NCBI GenBank assembly: GCA_009786775.1
Contig: WQRL01000067.1
Location: 1 to 8,016, forward strand
From: Oscillospiraceae bacterium
Lineage (GTDB): Bacteria; Bacillota; Clostridia; Oscillospirales; Oscillospiraceae
Direction of reading: 5' to 3'
DNA length: 8,016 bases
Shown: one piece after another, positions 1 to 6,058 of the stretch
Numbering within the stretch: position 1 is the stretch's first letter
Layout: each line of letters starts with the position of its first letter
Notes under the pieces: generated by a model
The model's database searches: none
Told to the model about the DNA's origin: nothing
What the model saw: only the letters and a program-made list of their open reading frames with translations
Translations under genes and position numbers: made by a program

Positions 1-71
1 TGAAATTTTGGTGAGATTAAGCTGCAGCAACTGATTGCTCAGAGAGGACATTTAGTGGCAGGAGGAATTCC

Positions 72-812
72 ATGGGAAAAGTTATAGCCATCGTTTCAGG
101 CAAGGGCGGAACCGGTAAAACAACATCAGCGGCCGCTATTTCATCCTGTCTGGCAGCGCTTGGTAAAAAAACACTCTGCGTTGACTTTGATGCGGGCCTA
201 AAAAACTTGGATCTTGCGCTTTGCATGACAGACTTTGCGGTGATGGATTACCTTGATGTTGCCAACGGAAATATTGAACTTCTTGACGCCTGTTCCGAGA
301 GCCCCCGGATTCCTAACTTGTACTTCCTTGCGGCTCCCACGGTCTACGACCCGGCAGATGATAATGAGGCAGGCCTCAAAGCCATGTTCGAGATCGTCTG
401 CGAGGAGTTTGACTTCTGTGTGATTGACGCCCCCTCAGGCGTGGGGCGCGGTTTCAGGCAAGCTGTTTCACATGCAGGTATGGCGATTATAGTCACAGCC
501 GGGGAAACTCCGGCGGTGAGAGATGCACAGCAAGCGGCAAGCATAGCCCGTGAGCTTGGCCAAAGTGATGTGCGGCTCTTAGTGAATAGGATAATACCCA
601 AGAACCTAAAGTATATTGAAACAACAATTGACGACCTGATTGACACAATCGGCGTGCAGCTTATTGGGATTGTGCCCGAGGACAAGGCTGTTTTCAAAGC
701 TCTGCACGCAAACATTCCGCTGATTTTATACAAAAAACGATTCGCAGCATATGACTACCTGGATATCGCCCGCCGCATTTCAGGTGAGTATGTGCCGCTG
801 CGCAGTTGGTAA
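72..812 (+). CDS. minD: MinD-family ATPase lacking the usual C-terminal membrane-targeting helix
   Basis: This is a 246-residue deviant-Walker ATPase of the MinD/ParA group. MinD normally binds ATP, dimerises on the membrane and recruits MinC to restrict Z-ring placement. The deviant Walker A motif KGGTGKTT spans residues 11-18 with signature Lys11 and Lys16. Switch I, DFDAGLKNLD (38-47), is the MinD rather than ParA pattern. Walker B is FCVIDAPSG with Asp119, and AVRDA (148-152) matches the MinD helix that carries Asp152 in E. coli. The ATG follows AGGAGG by six bases. The protein ends at ARRISGEYVPLRSW. B. subtilis MinD continues past this point with an amphipathic membrane helix, so that segment is missing here. 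No minC or minE is visible in the window. The next gene starts 19 bases downstream, so they are probably cotranscribed. The family is certain; a role in division-site selection is inferred and is weakened by the missing tail. The 71 bases before the gene contain no identifiable upstream coding end. Confidence 0.9.
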   Translation: MGKVIAIVSGKGGTGKTTSAAAISSCLAALGKKTLCVDFDAGLKNLDLALCMTDFAVMDYLDVANGNIELLDACSESPRIPNLYFLAAPTVYDPADDNEAGLKAMFEIVCEEFDFCVIDAPSGVGRGFRQAVSHAGMAIIVTAGETPAVRDAQQAASIARELGQSDVRLLVNRIIPKNLKYIETTIDDLIDTIGVQLIGIVPEDKAVFKALHANIPLILYKKRFAAYDYLDIARRISGEYVPLRSW

Positions 813-831
813 GGGGTAGGAGGCGATTTTT

Positions 832-1236
832 TTGAATATTGCATTAATGGCTCACGATAGGCGCAAAGAACTGATGGTTCAGTTTTGCATAGCGTACTGC
901 GGGATACTCGCAGGTCACGATATTTGCGCCACGAACACTACAGGGCGTCTTGTCAGCGAAGCGACAGGGCTTCCGATTACGTTATATATGTCCTGTAATC
1001 AGGGCGGCGCACAGCAAATTGGCTCGCGCATTGCCTACAACGAACTGGATATGGTGCTGTACTTCTGCGACCCGCTGGCGGTTGAAGAGTATCATAGCAG
1101 CGTTATGGAAATAACACGGCTATGTGACCAAAAAAATGTCCCGTTTGCATCAAATATCGCCACTGCTGAGGTGCTCATACACGGCCTGAAGCGCGGCGAC
1201 CTCGACTGGCGCGATATAGTAAACCCCAAGAAATAA
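832..1236 (+). CDS. mgsA: Methylglyoxal synthase (MgsA) family protein with substituted catalytic residues
   Basis: This 134-residue protein has the MGS-like fold. Classical MgsA converts dihydroxyacetone phosphate to methylglyoxal and phosphate. It aligns without gaps to B. subtilis MgsA (IALMAHDRRK, ATNTTG, EATGLPI, GGAQQIG, ASNIATAEVLI). By E. coli numbering the phosphate-site residues Lys23, Thr45, Thr47, Thr48 and Ser65 are kept (here Lys12, Thr34, Thr36, Thr37, Ser54), as are His19, Asp20 and Asp91. The key catalytic residues are not: Asp71 is Ala60, His98 is Tyr87 and Asp101 is Ser90. The SGP loop reads SCN. The start is TTG, preceded by GGAGG with eight-base spacing, and it gives the expected N-terminus MNIALMAHD. 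There is no frameshift and the length is normal. It follows the MinD-family gene by 19 bases and a terminator lies downstream. Family membership is sure. Loss of methylglyoxal synthase activity is a strong inference, and a ligand-sensing role like that of the MGS-like domain of carbamoyl-phosphate synthetase is speculative. Confidence 0.88.
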   Translation: MNIALMAHDRRKELMVQFCIAYCGILAGHDICATNTTGRLVSEATGLPITLYMSCNQGGAQQIGSRIAYNELDMVLYFCDPLAVEEYHSSVMEITRLCDQKNVPFASNIATAEVLIHGLKRGDLDWRDIVNPKK

Positions 1237-1283
1237 AACGCAGCTTACACGGGCAGCGGTACGCCGTATAATTATCTGCCATG

Positions 1284-1310
1284 CGGCGGGGGCTTGCTCC
1301 CGCCGTTTTT
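1284..1310 (+). terminator. Rho-independent terminator of the minD-mgsA operon
   Basis: The arms 1284-1292 and 1297-1305 form a nine-pair, GC-rich stem (CGGCGGG against CCCGCCG, then a G-T and a G-C pair) around the loop CTTG. A run of five T follows at 1306-1310. It lies 47 bases after the mgsA-family stop codon and ahead of a separate hisS promoter, so it most likely ends the two-gene operon. Confidence 0.85.
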
Positions 1311-1355
1311 GCTAGGCGGATAAAGAGGCCGCAAGATAAGTGCAGTTTTTGCAAT

Positions 1356-1384
1356 TTGACACCAGGGGTATGGCACAATACACT
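1356..1384 (+). promoter_or_regulatory. Sigma-A-type promoter of hisS
   Basis: A consensus -35 TTGACA (1356-1361) is followed after 17 bases by TACACT (1379-1384), which matches TATAAT at four of six positions. Transcription would start near 1391 and leave a leader of about 37 bases before hisS, too short for a T-box. An 11-base direct repeat TAYGGCACAAT occurs at 1369-1379 and 1390-1400, 21 bases apart (about two helical turns). The copies overlap the first base of the -10 box and the likely start point. Confidence 0.7.
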
Positions 1385-1427
1385 AAGGCTACGGCACAAT
1401 TTTTTTGACAACAAGGGAGATGGAGCA

Positions 1428-2774
1428 ATGAATAAAATCAAACCGCGCACACTGTCGGGATTTACGGAACTGCTGCCTGTACAGCAGGTTTACTTCAATG
1501 ATATGGCGCAAAAAATCCGTGAGGCATTCTCCCTCTACGGCTTTACTCCGCTGGACACGCCGCTGATGGATGCCGCGGAGATTATTCTGGCCAAAGGCGG
1601 CGGAGAGACAGAGCAGCAGACATACACCCTCAAAAAAGGTGATACCGACCTCGCCATCCGATTTGACCTTACAACTCCGCTTGCTAAATATGTCGCGCTT
1701 AACTACAGCAGGCTAACATTCCCCTTCCGCCGCTTTGAGATAGGCAAGGCCTACCGCGGGGAGCGTCCGCAGAGGGGGCGGTTCCGCGAGTTTTATCAGG
1801 CTGATATCGACATAATCGGCGATGGAGGATTGGACATACTAAACGATGCCGAAATTCCCAGCGCCTTGTACAGGTGCTTCAAATCCCTCGGGTTGGAGCG
1901 GTTTGAAATACGCATCAACAACAGGAAAACTTTGAGCGGCCTTTATGAGATTTTAGGAATTTCCGATAAATCCACAGCGGTTATGCGGCTCGTTGATAAA
2001 TTGGATAAAATTGGTGTGGAAAAACTGGCGGCATCCCTAAAGGATGACTTAGAGCTTTCGGAGATGCAGGTTTCAAAGCTGATTGAATTTGTTACCTACA
2101 AGGGCGACCCCTTTGATATTTTAGGCAAATACCAAGGCCAAAATGGCACATTTGATATGGGTGCAGATGAACTGCTGGCCGTTAAGCAGCATCTCACAGG
2201 CTTTGGCGTGCCTGAAACAAACTTCAAAATTGACCTCTCCATTGCCAGAGGCCTTGATTACTACACAGGAACTGTATACGAGACATGTTTGCTTGACCAC
2301 CCTGAGGTGGGCTCCATTTGTTCAGGTGGGCGCTATGATAATCTCGCAGGGTATTACACCGACAAAAACTTGCCAGGAGTGGGCATTTCAATTGGCCTGA
2401 GCCGCCTGTTTTATATCCTGCAAGAGCAGAATATGTTAAATGAAGCGATTTTGTCGTCCCCGGCAGATGTGCTGGTAATCCCCATGACCGACGACCGCAG
2501 CGCTGCCGTGGCTCTTGCCACCACAATGCGCGAGGCGGGTTTGCGCACCCAGATATACAGTGAGGACAAAAAGTTCAAAGTGAAGGTTTCTTACGCCGAC
2601 AAGCTAAAAATTCCCTACGTGGTGTTTCTGGGAGAGGACGAAATTGCCCAAGAAAAGATAACCGTAAAGGATATGGACAGCGGTGAACAGGTCACGGCCT
2701 CCCCTGCCGTCCTAATTGCAAATATCGCAGAAAAAGTTAAGAGCCTGCGCACAGAAAAGCCTATAAAAGGGTAG
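1428..2774 (+). CDS. hisS: Histidyl-tRNA synthetase
   Basis: This is a class II aminoacyl-tRNA synthetase of 448 residues, close to the usual bacterial size; it charges tRNA-His in the cytoplasm. Motif 2 runs through AYRGERPQRGRFREFYQ (residues 108-124). The histidine-specific motif ARGLDYYTGTVYE starts at 273, the second histidine motif SGGRYDNL ends at 306, and motif 3 includes GISIGLSRL near 319-327. The anticodon-binding domain occupies roughly the last 105 residues. The ATG at 1428 is chosen because GGGAG lies eight bases upstream and the protein then begins NKIKPRTLSGFTELLP. The open frame extends back to 1281, but that would start inside the upstream terminator and before the promoter. 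At residues 78-82 it reads RFDLT, as in archaeal/eukaryotic HisRS (human RYDLT), instead of the RPEGT of E. coli-type enzymes, so it belongs to the less common bacterial branch. The gene stands alone, with no aspS next to it. Confidence 0.95.
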   Translation: MNKIKPRTLSGFTELLPVQQVYFNDMAQKIREAFSLYGFTPLDTPLMDAAEIILAKGGGETEQQTYTLKKGDTDLAIRFDLTTPLAKYVALNYSRLTFPFRRFEIGKAYRGERPQRGRFREFYQADIDIIGDGGLDILNDAEIPSALYRCFKSLGLERFEIRINNRKTLSGLYEILGISDKSTAVMRLVDKLDKIGVEKLAASLKDDLELSEMQVSKLIEFVTYKGDPFDILGKYQGQNGTFDMGADELLAVKQHLTGFGVPETNFKIDLSIARGLDYYTGTVYETCLLDHPEVGSICSGGRYDNLAGYYTDKNLPGVGISIGLSRLFYILQEQNMLNEAILSSPADVLVIPMTDDRSAAVALATTMREAGLRTQIYSEDKKFKVKVSYADKLKIPYVVFLGEDEIAQEKITVKDMDSGEQVTASPAVLIANIAEKVKSLRTEKPIKG

Positions 2775-2805
2775 TTTCTTTGTGTAGCAACGTAAAATGG
2801 TGCAT

Positions 2806-2842
2806 AGGCGGCAAAATCTGGCATAGGCTAGTTTTGCCGCCT
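2806..2842 (+). terminator. Candidate hisS terminator hairpin
   Basis: The arms AGGCGGCAAAA (2806-2816) and TTTTGCCGCCT (2832-2842) pair perfectly over 11 bases around a 15-base loop. ATGG (2798-2801) and CCAT (2846-2849) can extend the stem past an internal loop. It begins 31 bases after the hisS stop. The 3' side has only a short GTTTTG and no true T-tract, so it may be a weak terminator or an mRNA 3'-end stabiliser. The loop side repeats GCATAGGC, found at 2802-2809 and 2821-2828. Confidence 0.45.
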
Positions 2843-2850
2843 GTGCCATG

Positions 2851-2871
2851 TTTTGTGCAACTTGCACAAAA
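2851..2871. promoter_or_regulatory. Perfect 21-base palindrome, possible operator
   Basis: TTTTGTGCAA, a central C, and TTGCACAAAA form an uninterrupted inverted repeat with ten pairs per side. A protein operator is more likely than a hairpin, since the fold would leave only a three-base loop, and no T-run follows on either strand. It resembles but does not match the Rex consensus (TTGTGAANNNNTTCACAA), and no known regulator can be assigned. No gene start lies directly downstream. Confidence 0.4.
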
Positions 2872-2969
2872 TGCATTGTTGTGTGAATTCATATTTTTGG
2901 AGGCAATTTACAGTTTATTCAAACTTAATTCACATAAAATATGCAATAAAGGCTTATTATGTCAATATG

Positions 2970-3060
2970 AACGGAGGGGAAGGACAGCCGTACATCCCAC
3001 CGACGCATTATGTGTCGGCACACTCCCTCCCCCAACCGCGGTTATGCGCCTCCCCCCGTT
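2970..3060. repeat. G-rich/C-rich foldable element, possible degenerate dispersed repeat
   Basis: A purine-rich left arm (AACGGAGGGG, 2970-2979) can pair with CTCCCTCC-type sequence: 2973-2979 with 3024-3030 over seven pairs including one G-T. Alternatively AACGG can pair with CCGTT at 3056-3060. Inside is a second hairpin, 3000-3007 with 3011-3018 (eight pairs, loop TTA). The composition differs sharply from the AT-rich flank on its left. Its look resembles G/C-rich intergenic repeats that recur in Oscillospiraceae genomes. That likeness is from memory and only one copy lies in the window, so the call is tentative. Confidence 0.35.
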
Positions 3061-3092
3061 TCGTTATACCGACCATCTTCCTCTCTTTTCGC

Positions 3093-3116
3093 AAAACCCC
3101 CGATACCGGGGGTTTT
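3093..3116 (+). terminator. Strong, near-symmetric terminator after hisS
   Basis: AAAACCCCCG (3093-3102) and CGGGGGTTTT (3107-3116) form a perfect ten-pair stem with loop ATAC. The A-run on one side and T-run on the other make it usable in both directions. It would stop transcripts leaking past hisS before they enter uvrB antisense. Confidence 0.75.
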
Positions 3117-3152
3117 GTGATGGATAAAACCCTTGATCAAACGTCAAGTTGC

Positions 3153-3196
3153 AAAAAATCCCCGCCAAAAGGTCATCTGAGTGACCTCTTGGCGGG
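3153..3196 (-). terminator. Rho-independent terminator of uvrB
   Basis: The arms 3161-3175 and 3182-3196 pair over 15 positions with a single A-C mismatch (CCCGCCAA...AGGTCA against TGACCT...TTGGCGGG) around a six-base loop. Read on the - strand, the stem is followed by GA and then six T (the complement of the A-run at 3153-3158). It lies about 30 bases beyond the uvrB stop. On the + strand four T follow, so it may also back up the neighbouring terminator. Confidence 0.85.
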
Positions 3197-3226
3197 TTTT
3201 GTGGTGGGGTATCGGGCTTTCCTCCC

Positions 3227-5191
3227 CTACGAGGGAGTGCCGCCCTGTAATTCTATAATTCTGTCGCGCAGGGCTGCGGCGTATTCAAATTCGAGCAGCT
3301 TTGCAGCGGCTGTCATTTCTTTTTCTAAGCGCCTTATCTCTTCTTCCGCTTCGCGCTTGGTGAGCTTTACGCCGCTACGGGGTACCGGCCCCTCAGATTT
3401 TGAGATTTCCAGAAGCTCGCGCACGCTCTTTATAACAGTCTTGGGCACAATGCCGTGCTCCTCGTTAAACGCCCTCTGCGTCTCTCGGCGGCTTTCGGTC
3501 TCGGCAATGGCCGCTTCCATTGAATTTGTAATCCTGTCGGCATACATAATGACAAGGCCTTCGGAATTTCTGGCGGCGCGGCCTATGGTTTGGATGAGTG
3601 AAGTGGTACTGCGCAAGAAGCCCTCCTTGTCGGCATCAAGGATTGCAACCAGAGAAACTTCCGGCAGGTCAAGCCCTTCCCTCAAAAGGTTTATTCCCAC
3701 GATGACATCAAATTCGCCGAGCCTTAGATCTCTTATAATCTCCATGCGCTCCGTGGTAGAAATGTCGTGGTGCAAGTAGCGCACGCGGATACCCGCACCT
3801 TTGAGATAGGCGGTCAAGTCCTCCGCCATTTTCTTAGTGAGTGTCGTCACCAAAATGCGCTCGTCCTTTTTGGTGCGGATATTTATTTCAGATATCAAAT
3901 CGTCAATCTGCCCGTCTACAGGGCGGATTGATATTTCAGGGTCAAGAAGGCCTGTCGGGCGTATGACCTGCTGTACAACCTGGCTGGAGCGGGAACGCTC
4001 ATATTCGCCCGGTGTCGCAGAAACATATACCACCTGGTTGAGACGGTCATTAAATTCTTCAAAATTTAGCGGCCTGTTGTCAAAGGCCGAAGGCAGCCGG
4101 AAGCCGTATTCGACAAGACTTTCCTTGCGCGACCTGTCCCCGGCATACATTGCGCGCACCTGGGGCAGCGTCACATGGCTCTCGTCAATGAACATCAGAT
4201 AATCTTTCGGGAAATAATCCAGCAAGGTCATGGGTGCGCTGCCCGCCTCACGCCCTGAGATTATGCGGGAATAGTTCTCAATTCCACTGCAATAGCCAAG
4301 TTCTGTGAGCATCTCAATGTCATACATAGTCCTCTGGTGTATGCGCTGAGCCTCAACGAGCTTATTATTTTGCTCAAACTGCTCGATTCTCGCCTTCATC
4401 TCGGTTTTAATGTCCGTGATGGCTTTCTTAGTCTTTTCCTCAGTTGTGACATAGTGGGACGCAGGGTAGATAGCTATGTGCCCCAGTGTGCGCAGAGGCG
4501 AGCCGGTGACCACATGTATTTCGCTTATGCGCTCAATCTCATCGCCGAAAAATTCCACACGTATGGCATTTTCGCGGGAATAGACAGGGTATATCTCCAC
4601 TGTGTCGCCGCGCACCCGGAAGGCGTTGCGCTCAAAGGCCACATCGTTTCGGGTATAGCGGATGGATACCAGCTTTTTTAGCAGTTCATCCCGGCTCTTT
4701 TCCTGGCCGGGCCTGAGGGAAATCACCATGCTGGAATAGTCAATAGGGTCGCCAAGGCCGTAGATGCAGCTTACAGACGACACGACTATGACATCCCGCC
4801 GCTCAAAAAGAGAAGAGGTAGCGCTGTGCCGCAGCCGCTCAATCTCGGCGTTAATGGTGCTGTCTTTTTCGATAAAGGTGTCTGTGTGCGGCAAGTAGGC
4901 CTCGGGCTGATAATAGTCGTAGTACGACACAAAAAACTCCACGGCGTTATCAGGGAAAAACTCCCGGAACTCACCGCAAAGCTGCGCCGCCAGCGCCTTG
5001 TTGTGCGCTAGGGCCAGTGTCGGGCGCTGTACGGTTTCAATTACTTTGGCCATGGTATAGGTCTTGCCCGAACCTGTAACGCCGAGCAAGGTCTGCTCAT
5101 CGAAGCCCAGGTTTAATCCGCTTACCAAGGACTCAATAGCCGCAGGTTGTCCCCCTGCCGGCTCAAATTCACTAACTACTTTGAAATCCAT
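3227..5191 (-). CDS. uvrB: Excinuclease ABC subunit B
   Basis: UvrB is the DNA-damage-verifying helicase-like subunit of nucleotide excision repair. It is loaded by UvrA and then recruits UvrC. The 654 residues are full length for the family. Visible motifs in order are Walker A GVTGSGKT (37-44, Lys43), the aromatic beta-hairpin that clamps DNA ([18 protein letters not shown], 89-106), the DEAD-type box DESH (336-339), the motif near [39 protein letters not shown], the arginine-finger motif QTIGRAARN, and a C-terminal UVR domain (about 612-648) that contacts UvrC. The ATG at 5191 has AAGGA upstream with seven-base spacing. It lies 106 bases after pyrE on the same strand. No LexA/DinR-type box (GAAC-N4-GTTC) is seen in that gap, so SOS control is not evident locally. 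uvrA and uvrC are not in the window. Confidence 0.97.
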   Translation of the reverse strand: MDFKVVSEFEPAGGQPAAIESLVSGLNLGFDEQTLLGVTGSGKTYTMAKVIETVQRPTLALAHNKALAAQLCGEFREFFPDNAVEFFVSYYDYYQPEAYLPHTDTFIEKDSTINAEIERLRHSATSSLFERRDVIVVSSVSCIYGLGDPIDYSSMVISLRPGQEKSRDELLKKLVSIRYTRNDVAFERNAFRVRGDTVEIYPVYSRENAIRVEFFGDEIERISEIHVVTGSPLRTLGHIAIYPASHYVTTEEKTKKAITDIKTEMKARIEQFEQNNKLVEAQRIHQRTMYDIEMLTELGYCSGIENYSRIISGREAGSAPMTLLDYFPKDYLMFIDESHVTLPQVRAMYAGDRSRKESLVEYGFRLPSAFDNRPLNFEEFNDRLNQVVYVSATPGEYERSRSSQVVQQVIRPTGLLDPEISIRPVDGQIDDLISEINIRTKKDERILVTTLTKKMAEDLTAYLKGAGIRVRYLHHDISTTERMEIIRDLRLGEFDVIVGINLLREGLDLPEVSLVAILDADKEGFLRSTTSLIQTIGRAARNSEGLVIMYADRITNSMEAAIAETESRRETQRAFNEEHGIVPKTVIKSVRELLEISKSEGPVPRSGVKLTKREAEEEIRRLEKEMTAAAKLLEFEYAAALRDRIIELQGGTPS

Positions 5192-5221
5192 TTGTTTTTC
5201 CTTAAAATATCAAATATTGCG

Positions 5222-5288
5222 CCCCGCCGTATATATCCGGCTGGGGGTGTGCAGAAGCTCCCTACTCCCCTGCTTGGGGGCTATGTAG
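5222..5288 (-). promoter_or_regulatory. Two small hairpins in the pyrE-uvrB spacer
   Basis: Two inverted repeats sit in the 106-base spacer. The first pairs CCCC-GCCG (5222-5229) with CGGC, a bulged T, and GGGG (5238-5246), with an eight-base loop. The second pairs CTAC and CCCC (5262-5270) with GGGG (5276-5279) and GTAG (5285-5288). Neither is followed by a clear T-tract on the - strand, so they could be weak terminators, processing sites or mRNA stabilisers. No convincing -35/-10 pair for uvrB is visible, and readthrough from pyrE is plausible. Confidence 0.3.
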
Positions 5289-5297
5289 TCTGGGTGG

Positions 5298-5945
5298 TTA
5301 TGTGGCAATGGCTCCGTACTCCGCTAGGTAGGCTTCCATTTTGGCTATGCGCTCATCACCTGCTGCAAATGAGGCGATTATGTCGCGGGCATTGATTATG
5401 GAGTAAACCTTAATCCCAAACTCATCCCTCAGCTCATCCAGTGTAGACGAAGTTCCCGTACCGCGTTCCATCCGGTCCACTGATACGAACAGCGCAGTTA
5501 CCTTGACGTCTGCAACGGCGCTTAGTAGCTGCAAACTCTCACGCACGGCAGTTCCTGCTGTAACCACATCCTCGATTATGACCAGCTTGTCGCCGTCCTT
5601 GGGCTTGTAGCCTACGAGCGAGCCGCCCTCGCCGTGGTCTTTGACCTCTTTGCGGTTGAAGAAATAAGGCACGTTGACCCCGTGGTTGCGGTACAGTGAA
5701 GAGGCGGTAGCGGCGGCCAGTGTAATCCCTTTGTATGCAGGGCCGTAGAGGGCATCGAACTCTACCCCGCTCTGCGCCACTGCGCCGGCATAGTAGTCGC
5801 CGAGCATGGAGATGTGCATGCCGGTCTTGTAATTGCCTGTGTTTACAAAATAAGGTGTTTTGCGCCCACTTTTGGTGGTGAAATCACCGAAGGTCAGCAC
5901 CCCTGCCTCCGCCATAAAGTCGATAAATTCGTTCTTGCTTCTCAT
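5298..5945 (-). CDS. pyrE: Orotate phosphoribosyltransferase
   Basis: PyrE joins orotate to PRPP to give orotidine 5'-monophosphate, the fifth step of UMP synthesis. The protein has 215 residues, close to E. coli PyrE (213). The type I phosphoribosyltransferase PRPP motif LVIIEDVVTAGTA lies at 121-133. The mobile catalytic loop FNRKEVKDHGEGG (96-108) carries Arg98, Lys99, Lys102 and His104, as in E. coli, and the N-terminal part has KSGRKTPYFVN (25-35). This is the E. coli-like subtype; from memory, B. subtilis PyrE is more divergent. The ATG at 5945 has an AGGGG ribosome site about ten bases upstream. No other pyr gene is nearby; it lies between the MATE transporter (113 bases upstream) and uvrB (106 bases downstream), so the operon is probably not pyrimidine-dedicated. 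A foldable leader precedes it. Confidence 0.95.
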   Translation of the reverse strand: MRSKNEFIDFMAEAGVLTFGDFTTKSGRKTPYFVNTGNYKTGMHISMLGDYYAGAVAQSGVEFDALYGPAYKGITLAAATASSLYRNHGVNVPYFFNRKEVKDHGEGGSLVGYKPKDGDKLVIIEDVVTAGTAVRESLQLLSAVADVKVTALFVSVDRMERGTGTSSTLDELRDEFGIKVYSIINARDIIASFAAGDERIAKMEAYLAEYGAIAT

Positions 5946-5980
5946 TAAAAGAATGCCCCTTTCAACATTTTTAATATTTA

Positions 5981-6040
5981 TATCATAGGCGCAAAACTAA
6001 GGTGCTGTATAAGCAGGGAGTTATCTGCGCCGAAATGATA
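5981..6040 (-). promoter_or_regulatory. Multi-helix stem-loop in the pyrE leader
   Basis: Four nested helices occupy the MATE-pyrE spacer: 5981-5986 with 6035-6040 (six pairs), 5988-5993 with 6026-6031 (GGCGCA/TGCGCC), 5995-5998 with 6019-6022, and 6003-6005 with 6013-6015 around a seven-base loop. All pairs are Watson-Crick, so both strands fold. In the - strand RNA the structure ends 35 bases before the pyrE ATG. There is no following T-run and no clear PyrR-binding loop. It could be a transcript-end structure of the MATE gene or a leader controlling pyrE. Confidence 0.4.
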
Positions 6041-6058
6041 AATGTCTAACTAAGCAGC

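Larger units (their letters stand above)
2775..3226. other. Non-coding interval between convergent hisS and uvrB
   Basis: This stretch of 452 bases has no convincing gene. Longer open frames cross it on the + strand, but they run through hairpins and terminators and on into the antisense of uvrB, with no family resemblance, so they are not called. No tRNA T-arm or cloverleaf is visible. From left to right it holds a long hairpin just after hisS, a perfect 21-base palindrome, an AT-rich stretch (about 2880-2960), a G-rich/C-rich folded element, and two terminators. The 14-base words GGGTTTTGTGATGG (3110-3123) and GGGTTTTGTGGTGG (3194-3207) follow the two terminator stems as a near-perfect direct repeat. 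Confidence 0.7.

Noticed and set aside
1..71. Possible 3' end of an upstream + strand gene
   Set aside because: All three + frames contain stops (at 1-3, 12-14 and 32-34), and the few residues before them are too short to recognise, so no partial gene is called.
1281..1427. N-terminal extension of hisS by 49 residues
   Set aside because: It would start inside the mgsA terminator and upstream of the hisS promoter, whereas ATG 1428 has a good ribosome site and gives the normal HisRS N-terminus.
1311..1427. T-box riboswitch upstream of hisS
   Set aside because: The leader after the predicted promoter is only about 37 bases, and no T-box motif or antiterminator is visible.
2851..2871. Rex redox-sensor operator
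   Set aside because: The half-sites share TTGTG/CACAA, but the spacing and inner bases do not fit TTGTGAANNNNTTCACAA.
2775..3226. CRISPR array or tRNA gene in the large intergenic region
   Set aside because: There are no regularly spaced repeats and no T-arm/cloverleaf pattern on either strand.
2853..3779. A 308-codon + strand open frame
   Set aside because: It crosses two terminators and continues into the antisense strand of uvrB; it has no ribosome site and no family-like motifs.
5192..5297. SOS (LexA/DinR) box ahead of uvrB
   Set aside because: No GAAC-N4-GTTC or close variant is present in the spacer.
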